Assembly (NCBI GenBank): GCA_050950645.1
Contig: JBMNHZ010000007.1
Span: 1-64,000, forward strand
Origin: BRH-c25 sp012519325
GTDB taxonomy: Bacteria > Bacillota > Clostridia > Lutisporales > Lutisporaceae
Length of the DNA: 64,000 bases
Reading direction: 5' to 3'
A model generated the notes under the pieces. It ran no database searches, had not been told where the DNA came from, and saw nothing but the letters and a program-made list of their open reading frames with translations. Shown here in pieces: positions 19,149 to 28,391 of the stretch (position 1 is its first letter; each line of letters begins with the position of its first letter). Both the position numbers and the translations under genes were made by a program.

Positions 19149-19796
19149 CTATAGTCTTTCCGGAGTCAGTCCCCTTACAAGCTCATTAAGCTCATTTCTG
19201 AAGCTTTCTCCGACATTGCCGTTTCCAGCACCGTCACTGATTCTTCTCAATCTATCAAAGAAATTTGCATCGGTGCTGACATATACTGTCCGGATCTGCG
19301 GATTGGCTGCTTTTACTTTCTGAGCACACTGTCTTTTTACTGCCGATACATCATCTGCATTTCCATATGCAGTATTCCTGTCCACACCTATATAGCATGT
19401 GTTTCCCGATATAACACAGGTTGCATTATTGACACCCGGAATTGCTTCACAGGATCTTGCCAGTCTCTCCGCCTGGGTTGCAGTATTTCTTGTGTTATTC
19501 AACCCATAGTCCGTTCCTCCCCGAATATTCCTGTAGTCATTCCCATATCCTCCATACATGCCGTTGTTGTAGCCGCCGTAGCCGCCATTACCTCCATAAT
19601 ATGAAGGAAATTCACCATATCCGGTGCCATTGGGGCTTGCGGAATTGGGCCCTATTCCTGTATATCTGCCGGTTCGGTTTCCAACATCCTGTCCCGGCTG
19701 TACCGGTGTCTGAAGAGGTCTTCTTGCAGCACATGCAGTACACATCAATGCAAAACATAATGCCAAGGCTGATACAACAATTGTTTTCCTTCTCAT
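19149..19796 (-). CDS. YhcN/YlaJ-type sporulation lipoprotein
   Basis: 215 residues. A lipoprotein signal peptide ends at the lipobox LMCTAC (about residue 21). A Gly/Tyr/Asn-rich linker (GGNGGYGGYNNGMYGGYGN) leads to the YhcN/YlaJ domain (ERLARSCEAIPGVNNATCVI, YIGVDRNTAYG). Members are spore-associated lipoproteins in Bacillus; YhcN is found in the spore inner membrane. The start follows GGAGG in the 5' region. A 46-bp perfect palindrome lies 19 bases upstream of the start. It indicates a spore former. Confidence 0.85.
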   Translation of the reverse strand: MRRKTIVVSALALCFALMCTACAARRPLQTPVQPGQDVGNRTGRYTGIGPNSASPNGTGYGEFPSYYGGNGGYGGYNNGMYGGYGNDYRNIRGGTDYGLNNTRNTATQAERLARSCEAIPGVNNATCVISGNTCYIGVDRNTAYGNADDVSAVKRQCAQKVKAANPQIRTVYVSTDANFFDRLRRISDGAGNGNVGESFRNELNELVRGLTPERL

Positions 19797-19814
19797 AGGC
19801 CGTTATTCCTCCAT

Positions 19815-19860
19815 ATTTTTTATTGTATAGGAAAGCATGCTTTCCTATACAATAAAAAAT
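19815..19860. repeat. 46-bp perfect palindrome
   Basis: Each 23-base arm reads ATTTTTTATTGTATAGGAAAGCA-type sequence into a central GCATGC, with no mismatch. It would form a 23-bp hairpin (less the loop) in RNA of either strand. It sits between the nucleoside-kinase gene and the lipoprotein gene, just before the latter's ribosome site. Confidence 0.9.
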
Positions 19861-19957
19861 CCTGAACTTATAGCCCTTATCAAAGGAGCCTCCGTTTTTA
19901 TAATTGATGCGGTTTTGCATTAATATTTTTTGCTAAAATAATAATATTATTAAGAAA

Positions 19958-19985
19958 AAAAGCTGCAGTAATTGCAGCTTTTGGT
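19958..19985 (-). terminator. Terminator after the uridine-kinase-like gene
   Basis: On the - strand stem AAGCTGCA/TGCAGCTT with loop ATTAC, followed by a run of T, directly after the stop at 19988. Confidence 0.85.
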
Positions 19986-19987
19986 TA

Positions 19988-21655
19988 TCAACCTTTTTCT
20001 TGAAAGAAACAGCTATCGCCGACGAATTCCCTCAGTATCGAGTTGGAGGGAATTGCATTCAAATCCGCTTCCAGGAAGTACTGTAAAAATTTCTTAATTC
20101 TTTTGGCTTCTATATATTCATGTACTTTATTGTCAATCTCCTCAAGCAGCGGCAGTGCAATCTGATTTAACACAGCCAGCTCATATACCAGAGATGAATT
20201 AAACATTATATCTGCCTCTTCCTGGAATGGATAAATGTATTTTTCCTCACCTCTTCTTACTGAATCCCATCGTTTTATTGTGGAAAGCGCGTCAGCGGAT
20301 CTGAACTGATAATCCCTGACAATACGTCTTATTAGCCTGAGATCAGATGTCGGAATCCTGTTATGGTCATCTATGCTGAGATGTGTAAGAGCACTTATAT
20401 ATATCTTGAACTTCTGCACCTTCGGAATGCACTGAGTGAGCATTTCATTCAGTCCATGTATTCCCTCAACCACAAGAACATGTTCTTTGCTTATTTTCAG
20501 TTTTCTGCCTTTCCATTCCCTGTTTCCCGTATGGAAGTTAAATACGGGTATTTCCACTTCTTCTCCTTTGATAAGCCTACTTATAACATCGTTAAAGGTG
20601 ACTATATCAATTGCATCTATAGTTTCAAAGTCATATTCCCCATCTTCACCTATAGGAGTATCCTCCCTGTTTTTGAAAAAATCATCAATGGATATTGCTA
20701 CCGGCTTCAGGCCGTTTACCCTAAGCTGAACGGACAATCTCTGAGCAAAGGTTGTTTTCCCTGAGGACGACGGACCTGCAATAAGCACAAGTCTTATGTT
20801 TTTTAAATCAGCTATCATATCCGCAATCTGTGCGATTTTTTTCTCATGGAGTCCTTCTGCAACTTGTATCACTTCATTGATTCTTCCGTTCTTGATTGCA
20901 TCATTCAGATGACTGATATTCTCCAGCTCAAGAATTTTCCCCCATTTTTCAAATTCTCTGAATATGCTGAAGAGTTTTTTCTGCTCCTTAAACTCAGGAA
21001 GCTTATTGGGTTCGGCTCTTTCCGGATATCTAAGCACAAGTCCCGGATTATTGGATTTCAGTTCGAAAATCTTAAGATATCCGGTGGAAGGAACCATATA
21101 TCCATAGAAATAATCATAATATCCGTGACAGCTGTATATATTAATATATTTTTTCTTTCGGTACCGTATCAGGTTTACCTTATCAAACTGCTTAGTTTCG
21201 GTAAAAAGCTCTATAGCTTCTTTGCTGGTAATTTTCCTTTTTATGAAGGGCAAATCCATCTTTTGAAGCTCCCGCATCTTCTCTTCTATTCTAACAATGT
21301 CCTCATCCGTCAGGGGTTTATCCTTATGGACCTCGCAGTAGAGTCCCTTGCTGAGAGAATGTTCTACCGTAACCCTACAGTCTTTAAAAACTTCTTTTGC
21401 CGCAATAATAAAAAGAAAAGCCAAACTTCTGGAGTAAAACCTGCTTCCATACACAGTTGTCCTATCGATAAACTGCAGGCTGCAGTCCTGTGAAACCTCA
21501 ACCCACAACTCCTTGAGTTCATTATTTACTATTGCCCCAACTATATCTGAATTAAAATACTGCTGATAATCTTTTGCAATCTCTTGAAGCTTCATACCCT
21601 TGGGATATTCCCTTTTAGCATTGTCGGGGAATGTAATAATTACCGTTTCCTGCAT
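19988..21655 (-). CDS. Nucleoside (uridine) kinase with ThrRS-like TGS and second domain
   Basis: 555 residues from the ATG at 21655, which has GGAGG seven bases upstream (an in-frame TTG lies two codons earlier). The N-terminus is a TGS domain (ITFPDNAKREYPKGMKLQEI) followed by a threonyl-tRNA-synthetase-like second domain (VTVEHSLSKGLYCEVH). The C-terminal half is a uridine-kinase/PRK P-loop kinase with GPSSSGKTTFAQRL, SIDDFF and VVEGIHGLNEML. Such fusions occur widely in clostridia. Phosphorylation of uridine or a related nucleoside is inferred from the kinase domain. The role of the tRNA-synthetase-like part is unknown. Confidence 0.85.
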   Translation of the reverse strand: MQETVIITFPDNAKREYPKGMKLQEIAKDYQQYFNSDIVGAIVNNELKELWVEVSQDCSLQFIDRTTVYGSRFYSRSLAFLFIIAAKEVFKDCRVTVEHSLSKGLYCEVHKDKPLTDEDIVRIEEKMRELQKMDLPFIKRKITSKEAIELFTETKQFDKVNLIRYRKKKYINIYSCHGYYDYFYGYMVPSTGYLKIFELKSNNPGLVLRYPERAEPNKLPEFKEQKKLFSIFREFEKWGKILELENISHLNDAIKNGRINEVIQVAEGLHEKKIAQIADMIADLKNIRLVLIAGPSSSGKTTFAQRLSVQLRVNGLKPVAISIDDFFKNREDTPIGEDGEYDFETIDAIDIVTFNDVISRLIKGEEVEIPVFNFHTGNREWKGRKLKISKEHVLVVEGIHGLNEMLTQCIPKVQKFKIYISALTHLSIDDHNRIPTSDLRLIRRIVRDYQFRSADALSTIKRWDSVRRGEEKYIYPFQEEADIMFNSSLVYELAVLNQIALPLLEEIDNKVHEYIEAKRIKKFLQYFLEADLNAIPSNSILREFVGDSCFFQEKG

Positions 21656-21747
21656 AACCAAACCTCCAATCTGTATAGAATAATATTATGGTTTATATTA
21701 TATCATACAATATTGTTCCGCATTTTTACTACCTTAACTAATCCTCG

Positions 21748-22299
21748 ATGGTCTGTACCAAGACCTTATACAATTACATCGATAAACGAATTCTGAACGT
21801 ACGTAATATTGATTTACCGCTAAAAACACGCAGAAAGCATAAGAAATCTGTTGTAAGACAACATAAAAGGCTACTTGGAAAAAGCATTAGTGAACGTCCT
21901 GAAAATGTAGATAATCGAAAGGAATTTGGCCATTGGGAGATAGATACTGTTGTTGGTAAACGTTCAAGGGATAGTGTATTAATGACCCTTACAGAACGTA
22001 AAACGAGAGAGCATCTGGTTTTCCTACTGGAAACAAAGAATACTGAAGCGGTAGACAAAGTATTCGGCTATATAAAAGAGCAATCTGGGCCTTTATTCAC
22101 ACACTTGTTTAAAAGTATTACTGCAGATAATGGTACAGAGTTTGCCAGCTTAAACAAGCACGTGACTAATATATACTATGCCCATCCATATTCTGCGTGG
22201 GAAAGGGGTACTAATGAGCGACATAATGGCCTTATACGGCGGTTAACTAAAAATATAGCAATTTCGTATTCATTTCTTGAAAATTTTATAATACAATAA
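21748..22299 (+). pseudogene. IS30-family transposase remnant
   Basis: 183 residues are open but the gene lacks both ends. It begins in the middle of the protein (TKTLYNYIDK) and carries the DDE residues in FGHWEIDTVVGK, ITADNGTEF and GTNERHNGLIRR. It stops shortly afterward, short of the usual IS30 C-terminus. The N-terminal helix-turn-helix is missing. I see no terminal inverted repeats. It is a dead fragment wedged between two housekeeping genes. Confidence 0.85.
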
Positions 22300-22375
22300 A
22301 TATATGTTACGTATCGTATTATAGTAGTCAGATTGTTTCAGCACCGTATTATTATTAATGAAAGGTGGGTTATTT

Positions 22376-23218
22376 ATGCTTAATTACAAAATAGTAGGCA
22401 ATGCTATGCAGCAGGTAGTTGTCGAACTTGGCGCAAACCAGACAGTATATAGTGAGTCAGGAAAGTTCCTTTGGAAAACGGATAATGTCAAGTTTGAAAC
22501 TTCCTTTAATGTAAGCGACAAAAAAGGACATTTCGAAGAAAAAAGCAGCGGAGGCTTAATGGGCAAGTTCATGGATACTGCCATCTCTGTGGGTAAAAGA
22601 AAGCTTGCAGGAGAATCTGCCGCTTTTCAGGTATTTAACGTAACCCATGGGGAGAGCGGCTTGGTAACCTTCTCACAGACAATTCCCGGAGAAATCAAAG
22701 CATTGAATATTGAAGATTTCGGAGTGTTGTATGTTCAAAAAGACGGCTTTCTTGCTGCAGAAAATACCGTAGACTTTGATATTGCACTTACAAAAAAAAT
22801 AGGCGCCGGAATGTTCGGCGGTGAAGGCTTCATATTAGAAAAATTCAGTGATAAAGGTACGCTTTTCATTGGTTCCTGCGGTAATTTCATAGAACTTAAC
22901 CCCGCTGATTACGGCGGAAAAATTCAGATAGACACCGGTGCTTTGGTTGCTTTTGACAAAAACATCGACTATGACATTGAATGGGTAGGCGGAAGTGTTG
23001 GGCAGGTTGCAAAGAATCTCTTATTCGGCGGCGAAGGCCTTTTCCTTGCCACTCTCTCAGGGAACGGAATGGTATTGATCCAAAGCATGAATATCACATC
23101 TCTTGCCAGGACACTTTTCAGAAATGCGACAAAATCCTCGCCTGAGGACAGAAGCAGCGGTAAAATGCTGGGCGGGCTCGGGAGCCTGCTGGGCGAGTTA
23201 GGCGGCGACAAGTTCTAA
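22376..23218 (+). CDS. AIM24 family protein
   Basis: 280 residues from the ATG at 22376, chosen because AAAGGTGGG stands seven bases before it; the earlier ATG at 22358 contains that site. The AIM24/TIGR00266 fold of repeated beta-strand segments is seen in MQQVVVELGANQTVYSESG, FNVTHGESGLVTFSQTIPGE and LIQSMNITSLARTL. The tail is Gly-rich (GKMLGGLGSLLGELGGDKF). The bacterial role is unknown. Confidence 0.8.
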   Translation: MLNYKIVGNAMQQVVVELGANQTVYSESGKFLWKTDNVKFETSFNVSDKKGHFEEKSSGGLMGKFMDTAISVGKRKLAGESAAFQVFNVTHGESGLVTFSQTIPGEIKALNIEDFGVLYVQKDGFLAAENTVDFDIALTKKIGAGMFGGEGFILEKFSDKGTLFIGSCGNFIELNPADYGGKIQIDTGALVAFDKNIDYDIEWVGGSVGQVAKNLLFGGEGLFLATLSGNGMVLIQSMNITSLARTLFRNATKSSPEDRSSGKMLGGLGSLLGELGGDKF

Positions 23219-23374
23219 AAAGTGTTTTCGCCAAATGTATTTTTTGCACTAAAGATGTAAACATTTTGTAACAACTGGCTTCAGACTATATCATTATGTA
23301 TCCTTATTTAATATAATAGGGGTAGAGAAAGTAATTAGTGTTATTACTCTTTATTCCTCCCCCTCATTTTAAAG

Positions 23375-23412
23375 AATGCGGCATTTATAGGAAACTATGA
23401 ATGCCGCATGTT
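23375..23412 (+). terminator. Hairpin between AIM24 and HAD genes
   Basis: Stem ATGCGGCATT/AATGCCGCAT with a 14-base loop, followed by a T-rich stretch with interruptions. It is a weak terminator candidate, about 155 bases after the AIM24 stop. Confidence 0.5.
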
Positions 23413-23513
23413 GTTTGCCCTTCTTTTATACTGTATTCATTTACATTTCCCTTCTTATTGTATATATTATTCTTTAAGAGTATTATTTTATATTTTATAT
23501 AAGGAAAGCACAT

Positions 23514-24236
23514 ATGACAGATACTATTCTTTTTGATTTGGACGGAACTCTGCTGCCTCTGGATATAGAAATGTTCACCAAAATATACTTCAATGAAATG
23601 GGGCAGTTGTTCAAGGATATGATAGATCCCAAGATGCTTGTCAAGCATATATGGACTGCTACTTCGGAGATGATTGGCAATACTGAATACAAAACAAATG
23701 AAGAAGTCTTCATGGATAGGTTTTCGAAGCTTATTGACGGTGATATCAACAGTTATAAGGAACGGTTCGATTTCTTCTATGATACCCTGTTTCATAAGGC
23801 AAAGGAAGCTGCGGAAAGCCAGTCGCTGATAATTGATAGTATTGCAATCCTCAAGAAGAAAAACTACAAGCTGGTGGTGGCAACCAATCCTTTGTTTCCC
23901 CGTAAAGCTATACATCATAGGATTGAATGGGCAGGACTTGACCTGAAAGATTTTGAATACATTACTTCATATGAAGACAATCATTTCTGTAAGCCGCAGC
24001 CTGAATTTTACAAAGAAGTGCTGGAAGCCATAGGTAAGAAGCCGGAGCAATGCCTGATGGTGGGAAATGATGTTCAGGAGGATCTTATAGCTCTTAAGCT
24101 TGGGATCAAGACCTTTCTGATAAAGAATCATATGATTCATAGGACAGAGGAGGCAATTAACAGTACATATGAAGGAGATTATGAGGACTTTTACAGCTTC
24201 GTGAAAAAATTGCCCGCTGTCAGTTTGTCTTCCTGA
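23514..24236 (+). CDS. HAD-family phosphatase
   Basis: 240 residues. The HAD nucleophile motif FDLDGTLL has Asp8 and Asp10. Motif II lies in VVATNPLF, the lysine in CKPQPEFYKE, and the acidic motif IV in MVGNDVQEDLIALKLG. The helical cap between residues 15 and 90 is of the C1 type, as in phosphoglycolate-phosphatase-like enzymes. The substrate cannot be told. The 3' end overlaps the convergent CPBP-like gene by 17 bases. Confidence 0.85.
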   Translation: MTDTILFDLDGTLLPLDIEMFTKIYFNEMGQLFKDMIDPKMLVKHIWTATSEMIGNTEYKTNEEVFMDRFSKLIDGDINSYKERFDFFYDTLFHKAKEAAESQSLIIDSIAILKKKNYKLVVATNPLFPRKAIHHRIEWAGLDLKDFEYITSYEDNHFCKPQPEFYKEVLEAIGKKPEQCLMVGNDVQEDLIALKLGIKTFLIKNHMIHRTEEAINSTYEGDYEDFYSFVKKLPAVSLSS

Positions 24237-25011
24237 CCATGGTTTTGATTGCCCAAACAAAAGGTATAAGACAAATTGCTGCTATTATTATGTAATGAAA
24301 ACTGCCGTAATAGGTTTTTGATACGGATATCAAATCATTATATAAATGTGCCAGCGAGCTTATCCAAATGCTTCCCGTATATAAGGTGGCAAAGAATACA
24401 GGTATGTATGACAATCCAAGGAGAATTGCAGTATTCAAGCCCCAACCTATGGAATGCAGAATGCCGAAAGTCAAAGCTGCAGATAATATGCTGGCTGCAA
24501 GCCTGAAATTTCCGGGTAATCTGATTTTCTTATATAATATGGAAACCAGAAGCACATTGAACAGTTCTTCTGCAAAGGCCACAAAGGGCAAAATCATAAT
24601 CCTTCCGATAAACTCAATGGGTTTAAGTACCGTATTCATATCCTGAAAAGCTTTAGGGAAAAGCCCTGATGCGATAAGAATATTGTTTATTGCTCCTATA
24701 ATAGACATCAAAATAAGAGGATAAATAACTATTATATCAAGCTTGTATCCGATAAAGCATGGCAATATCTTGCTATTCTTCGGAAACTCCAAGTATTTTT
24801 TTATATCCCTGAAAAGTAACAGACACAAGGCCAGCAGTGAAATATAAAACAAAATGCCAAAAAGAACAGCATACATATGACTTGTCCTCTTATTAACAAA
24901 AAAAAGGCCTGCAAGTGTCCATAGGATTACTATCGCAATCTTCAACAAGCTTATACCGTGGTAAATATTCTTTTCCATTTCCCTGCAAATCTTTTTCGGT
25001 ATAATTTCCAT
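24220..25011 (-). CDS. CPBP-family intramembrane protease-like protein
   Basis: 263 residues from the ATG at 25011, which has GAGG upstream; an in-frame ATG seven codons earlier lacks one. There are about eight hydrophobic segments. The CPBP motifs appear as FAEELFNVLL (Glu-Glu), FGILHSIGW (His) and LAHLYNDLISV (His...Asn). The usual EExxxR arginine is replaced by Leu/Val, so activity is uncertain. Bacterial CPBP members include immunity proteins and membrane proteases. It follows the XRE-cupin regulator by 22 bases and is likely in its operon. Confidence 0.7.
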   Translation of the reverse strand: MEIIPKKICREMEKNIYHGISLLKIAIVILWTLAGLFFVNKRTSHMYAVLFGILFYISLLALCLLLFRDIKKYLEFPKNSKILPCFIGYKLDIIVIYPLILMSIIGAINNILIASGLFPKAFQDMNTVLKPIEFIGRIMILPFVAFAEELFNVLLVSILYKKIRLPGNFRLAASILSAALTFGILHSIGWGLNTAILLGLSYIPVFFATLYTGSIWISSLAHLYNDLISVSKTYYGSFHYIIIAAICLIPFVWAIKTMVRKTN

Positions 25012-25033
25012 GAATATATACCTCGTATTCATA

Positions 25034-25591
25034 TCAATATATAGGTGGACTTATATTGCTGATCCCTACAGCATCGATTTCGCCGGGATTAAACATCCTG
25101 TGGGGGACATTCTCCGTGATATATATGCTGTCTCCCTCCTCAAGGGTGAACTTCTCTTTGTCAAGGTATATCTCAATTGTTCCCGATACAACAAATATAC
25201 ACTCATCCGCAGCATGTATTACAAAGTCCTCATTGCTCCATCCCTTTGGCTCCAGCTTGAAGTATATAACTTCCATCCTTGCGTTTCCTATCTTACCGGT
25301 CTCACCTGCCATAGGACTGATAAACTCATATTGAATCTCGCTGTTGGGGAGGGCCAGTTTTCTGCGCTCATTTGCCTTAATTAATACATGCTGTTTATCT
25401 TCAGATGTCAGAAAAGTATATATTGGAACCTCCAATGCCATTGATATCTTTCTTAACGATGATATAGAGGGATCTATTATATTCCTTTCTATCTGCGAGA
25501 GATAACTTGCCGTCAGTTTAGTCCTTTCCGCTATTTCATTAAGAGTTAGATTCTTGCTTTGCCTTATTTCACGAATCTTGGATCCGTGCAT
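25034..25591 (-). CDS. XRE-cupin transcription regulator
   Basis: 185 residues. An N-terminal helix-turn-helix (IREIRQSKNLTLNEIAERT, SYLSQIERNIIDPSISSLRK) is joined to a cupin sensor domain (DECIFVVSGTIEIYLDKEKF, TENVPHRMFNPGE). This is the PuuR/SutR-like design, which often controls amino-acid or polyamine use. GGAGG precedes the ATG. It lies just downstream of the transporter-aminotransferase module on the same strand, separated by a hairpin, and is a reasonable candidate for its regulator. Confidence 0.85.
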   Translation of the reverse strand: MHGSKIREIRQSKNLTLNEIAERTKLTASYLSQIERNIIDPSISSLRKISMALEVPIYTFLTSEDKQHVLIKANERRKLALPNSEIQYEFISPMAGETGKIGNARMEVIYFKLEPKGWSNEDFVIHAADECIFVVSGTIEIYLDKEKFTLEEGDSIYITENVPHRMFNPGEIDAVGISNISPPIY

Positions 25592-25734
25592 TCTTTTTCT
25601 TCCTCCTTTTATATAATCCTATCCTCACACATTATTAATTATAGCACAATTTCTGCTGTCAACACATTATAAGCGTTAAAATATTACCCTAATGCCGTAT
25701 TCCGGCAAAACTACGGATGCCAAAATATCATACA

Positions 25735-25780
25735 AACCCCTTGATCCTTTAACACTTAAGAATCAAGGGGTTTTGCGATT
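25735..25780 (-). terminator. Terminator after the YkvI-like transporter
   Basis: Stem AAACCCCTTGAT/ATCAAGGGGTTT with a 16-base loop, just after the transporter stop at 25787. T-runs are short on both strands. Confidence 0.65.
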
Positions 25781-25786
25781 CCTCCG

Positions 25787-26902
25787 CTATATGCTGCCAA
25801 GCTGTGTAATGTTATGATTCCTAACTTTCCAAATTCCTATAGTAAGTACGGGAATAACGTAGAATATAAAGAATCCCCAGGTTATAGTCCCATAGCCCTT
25901 GGCAATTAAACCTACAAGTCCGAATTGAGCTATAAAAACTCCGGCAATAAGCAGCGCTGCGGTTAAGACTGGTTTAATCCATACAGGTACAGCCTTTTTC
26001 TGTTCTTCAAATACCGAATCTATTCTGCCGGTTACCGCATATATGAATCCTGTTCCTGTCTCAATCAGAGTTCCAAACAAAGTTATTTGGAAGGCTATTT
26101 GAAGGAAAGGCATATTCAAAGCATTCAGTATATGATTTGTTGGAACGGCTATAGTCAGAATATCGGGGTAAAAACCAGCCATTGCAACGAAAAGCAGTAT
26201 TCCGGGTATTATTCCGATTACTCCGGCCAATATGCCGGCACCAATTGCCTCTTTGCGGGTTTCAATATGGCGAACAGAAAACAATACTGCAGGTATAATC
26301 CCCAGATTATAGAATGCGTATTTAAAACCTCCTGATATCCAGCCGCTTTCCATAGTTCCCTGGGAAAGTGCAGCTGTAATACTGCTGCCGTACTTTGTAA
26401 AAGTGATAACTAAAAATATAATATATACCGCATAAAGTATAAAGGACCAATAAGACAGGAACCTTTCTATAGCTTCAGTGCCCATGATTACCAGTGCACC
26501 AACACCTATCATCATTCCCACAACTCCGACATAATAATGAAATCCGAATAGTTCATTCAATATTGTTCCGGCAGAAGATGCAATAACGGCCAGCACTATT
26601 AACAACAGAACAAAATAGCATGCTTCATAAAGCCACCATGCCTTGCCCAGCAGCTTTGAAAAAAAAGTCCTGTAATCATAGGCTTCAAACATTCGTGCAA
26701 ACTCAAAGGTAGCTGCACATACTGCAGCCCATACCACGCAAGATATGGTAATCATTGCTATAAAACCGCCTGTAGCTCCGAAATTCAGGAAAAATTCCAC
26801 CAATTCTCTTCCTGTGCCGTATCCTCCGGCTATAACTACCGACTGAAAAATTATTCCCGGCACAAAGTATTTTTTAAATATTTGTGATTGAATAAAACTC
26901 AT
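25787..26902 (-). CDS. YkvI-family membrane transporter
   Basis: 371 residues with ten or so hydrophobic helices and no other domain. The N-terminal stretch IIFQSVVIAGGYGTGRELVE with its Gly-rich break resembles the unwound first helix of APC-superfamily transporters. The family is COG3949/YkvI, whose substrate is unknown. AAAGGAGG precedes the ATG. It lies downstream of two aminotransferases, so transport of an amino acid or related amine is inferred. A second copy is the N-terminal half of the fusion at 50,039-52,066. Confidence 0.8.
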   Translation of the reverse strand: MSFIQSQIFKKYFVPGIIFQSVVIAGGYGTGRELVEFFLNFGATGGFIAMITISCVVWAAVCAATFEFARMFEAYDYRTFFSKLLGKAWWLYEACYFVLLLIVLAVIASSAGTILNELFGFHYYVGVVGMMIGVGALVIMGTEAIERFLSYWSFILYAVYIIFLVITFTKYGSSITAALSQGTMESGWISGGFKYAFYNLGIIPAVLFSVRHIETRKEAIGAGILAGVIGIIPGILLFVAMAGFYPDILTIAVPTNHILNALNMPFLQIAFQITLFGTLIETGTGFIYAVTGRIDSVFEEQKKAVPVWIKPVLTAALLIAGVFIAQFGLVGLIAKGYGTITWGFFIFYVIPVLTIGIWKVRNHNITQLGSI

Positions 26903-27003
26903 TTCTGTTTTCCTCCTTTTTTCTCCCAGGGCTAATCACCTGGCTCCTCCCTCTTTTATTGGGTGCTTGCATTGCTTATTCTGATCCCTCCCGTTTTTAT
27001 TTG

Positions 27004-28356
27004 TTACCATCCTATGGCTACTTTCAGTACTTCGTCGGGTATTATACCGTCCAAGTATTCTTTTATTGATTCCTCTATTATGTCCAAGGCTCTGTTAAGC
27101 TCTGCTTCTGAAATAACCAAAGGAGGCTGAACTCTCAATACTCCATCTGCAAGGAAAATCATGATAATTCCTTTTTCCCAGCACCTGTAACAAATCTTTG
27201 CAGCTGCATCCCTGTTACCTTCCTTAGTAATCCTGTCTGTTACCAGATCCACGCCTATTGACAACCCTAAACCTCTTATTTCACCTATTATTTCAAATTT
27301 ATTCTTCATTTCCTCAAATCTGTTTCTGGCAATCCGGCCCAGCTTATCAGCTTTATTAAGCAGATCTTCATCGCGAATTATATTAATGGTCTCTATAGCT
27401 GCTGTGCAGGACAGCGCATTCCCGCTCATTGTAAAAAGATGAGCCGGCGGTTGAAGGGCATCCATTATTTCACTTCTGGCAGCTATTGCACTTAAAGGGG
27501 CTCCGGAAGCTAAAGACTTCCCGATTATGACAATATCCGGTATGATATTAAAGTGCTCAATTCCAAACCATTTACCTGTCCTCCCCATTCCCTGCTGTAC
27601 TTCCTCACTGACAAACAATATCCCATTTTCCTTACATAGTTTGTAGATGGCTTTCATGTATTTTGCAGGAGGTACTATAAGCCCGGCATCTCCCGCTATA
27701 GGTTCCATGACAATTGCGGCGACCTCTTCTGCCGGTATGTAAGTGGACAAAGCTGTTTTGAAATCCTCCAGGCATTCAAGACTGCAGGTGCTTTTATCGC
27801 ATTTAAAAGCGCAGCGATAGCAGTTCGGATATCTTATATGCTCAATTTCAGGTAGAAACGGGCCTATTTTTCTCCTCATATTCAGGCTGAGGGCGGTTAA
27901 TGATAATGCTCCGTAAGTTGAACCGTGATATGCACCGATAAAAGATATAATCTTTTTTCTTCCGGTATAAGCTCTGGCTAACTTTATCATCCCGTCGTTT
28001 GCATCGGAACCTGTCAAACCATAAATTACCTTTTTTTCAAAGTCTCCGGGAGTTATTCCACAGAGCTCTTCGCCCAGCTCTATCAAGGGCTCTGAATATG
28101 AGTAAACCGGAGTATAACTTATATAATTATCCAGCTGTTTTTTCATTGCCTCTACAATCCGTGGATGGCAGTGGCCTGTGTTTAATGAAGAAGCACTGGA
28201 TAGCATATCGATATATTTATTTCCGTCAAGATCCTCTATGATAGCACCATAGCCCCTCTTGACTGAAATAGGAAAGTAGGCTATCCTTCCAAGTTTGGGG
28301 TAGACCTTGCCGTCTCTTTCTATTAACTCCTTACTCTTCCTGTGTTTTAAGTCCAT
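27004..28356 (-). CDS. Class III PLP aminotransferase (omega-amino acid type)
   Basis: 450 residues. Features of class III (acetylornithine/GABA type) aminotransferases include SSASSLNTGHCHPRIVEA, FIGAYHGSTYGAL, FVSEEVQQGMGRTGKWFG and the PLP-binding lysine in IIGKSLASGAPLSA. The usual DEVQ is EEVQ here. A cysteine cluster (RYPNCYRCAFKCDKSTCSL) in the middle is a known insertion in some members. AAAGGGGGAATTGAC precedes the start. It lies 35 bases after the HisC-like gene, probably co-transcribed. The amino donor cannot be told. Confidence 0.85.
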   Translation of the reverse strand: MDLKHRKSKELIERDGKVYPKLGRIAYFPISVKRGYGAIIEDLDGNKYIDMLSSASSLNTGHCHPRIVEAMKKQLDNYISYTPVYSYSEPLIELGEELCGITPGDFEKKVIYGLTGSDANDGMIKLARAYTGRKKIISFIGAYHGSTYGALSLTALSLNMRRKIGPFLPEIEHIRYPNCYRCAFKCDKSTCSLECLEDFKTALSTYIPAEEVAAIVMEPIAGDAGLIVPPAKYMKAIYKLCKENGILFVSEEVQQGMGRTGKWFGIEHFNIIPDIVIIGKSLASGAPLSAIAARSEIMDALQPPAHLFTMSGNALSCTAAIETINIIRDEDLLNKADKLGRIARNRFEEMKNKFEIIGEIRGLGLSIGVDLVTDRITKEGNRDAAAKICYRCWEKGIIMIFLADGVLRVQPPLVISEAELNRALDIIEESIKEYLDGIIPDEVLKVAIGW

Positions 28357-28391
28357 GTCAATTCCCCCTTTACAGCAAATGTGAATATTTT

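Noticed and set aside
20846..21493. 215-residue + strand reading
   Set aside because: Antisense to the uridine-kinase-like gene, which has P-loop and TGS motifs.
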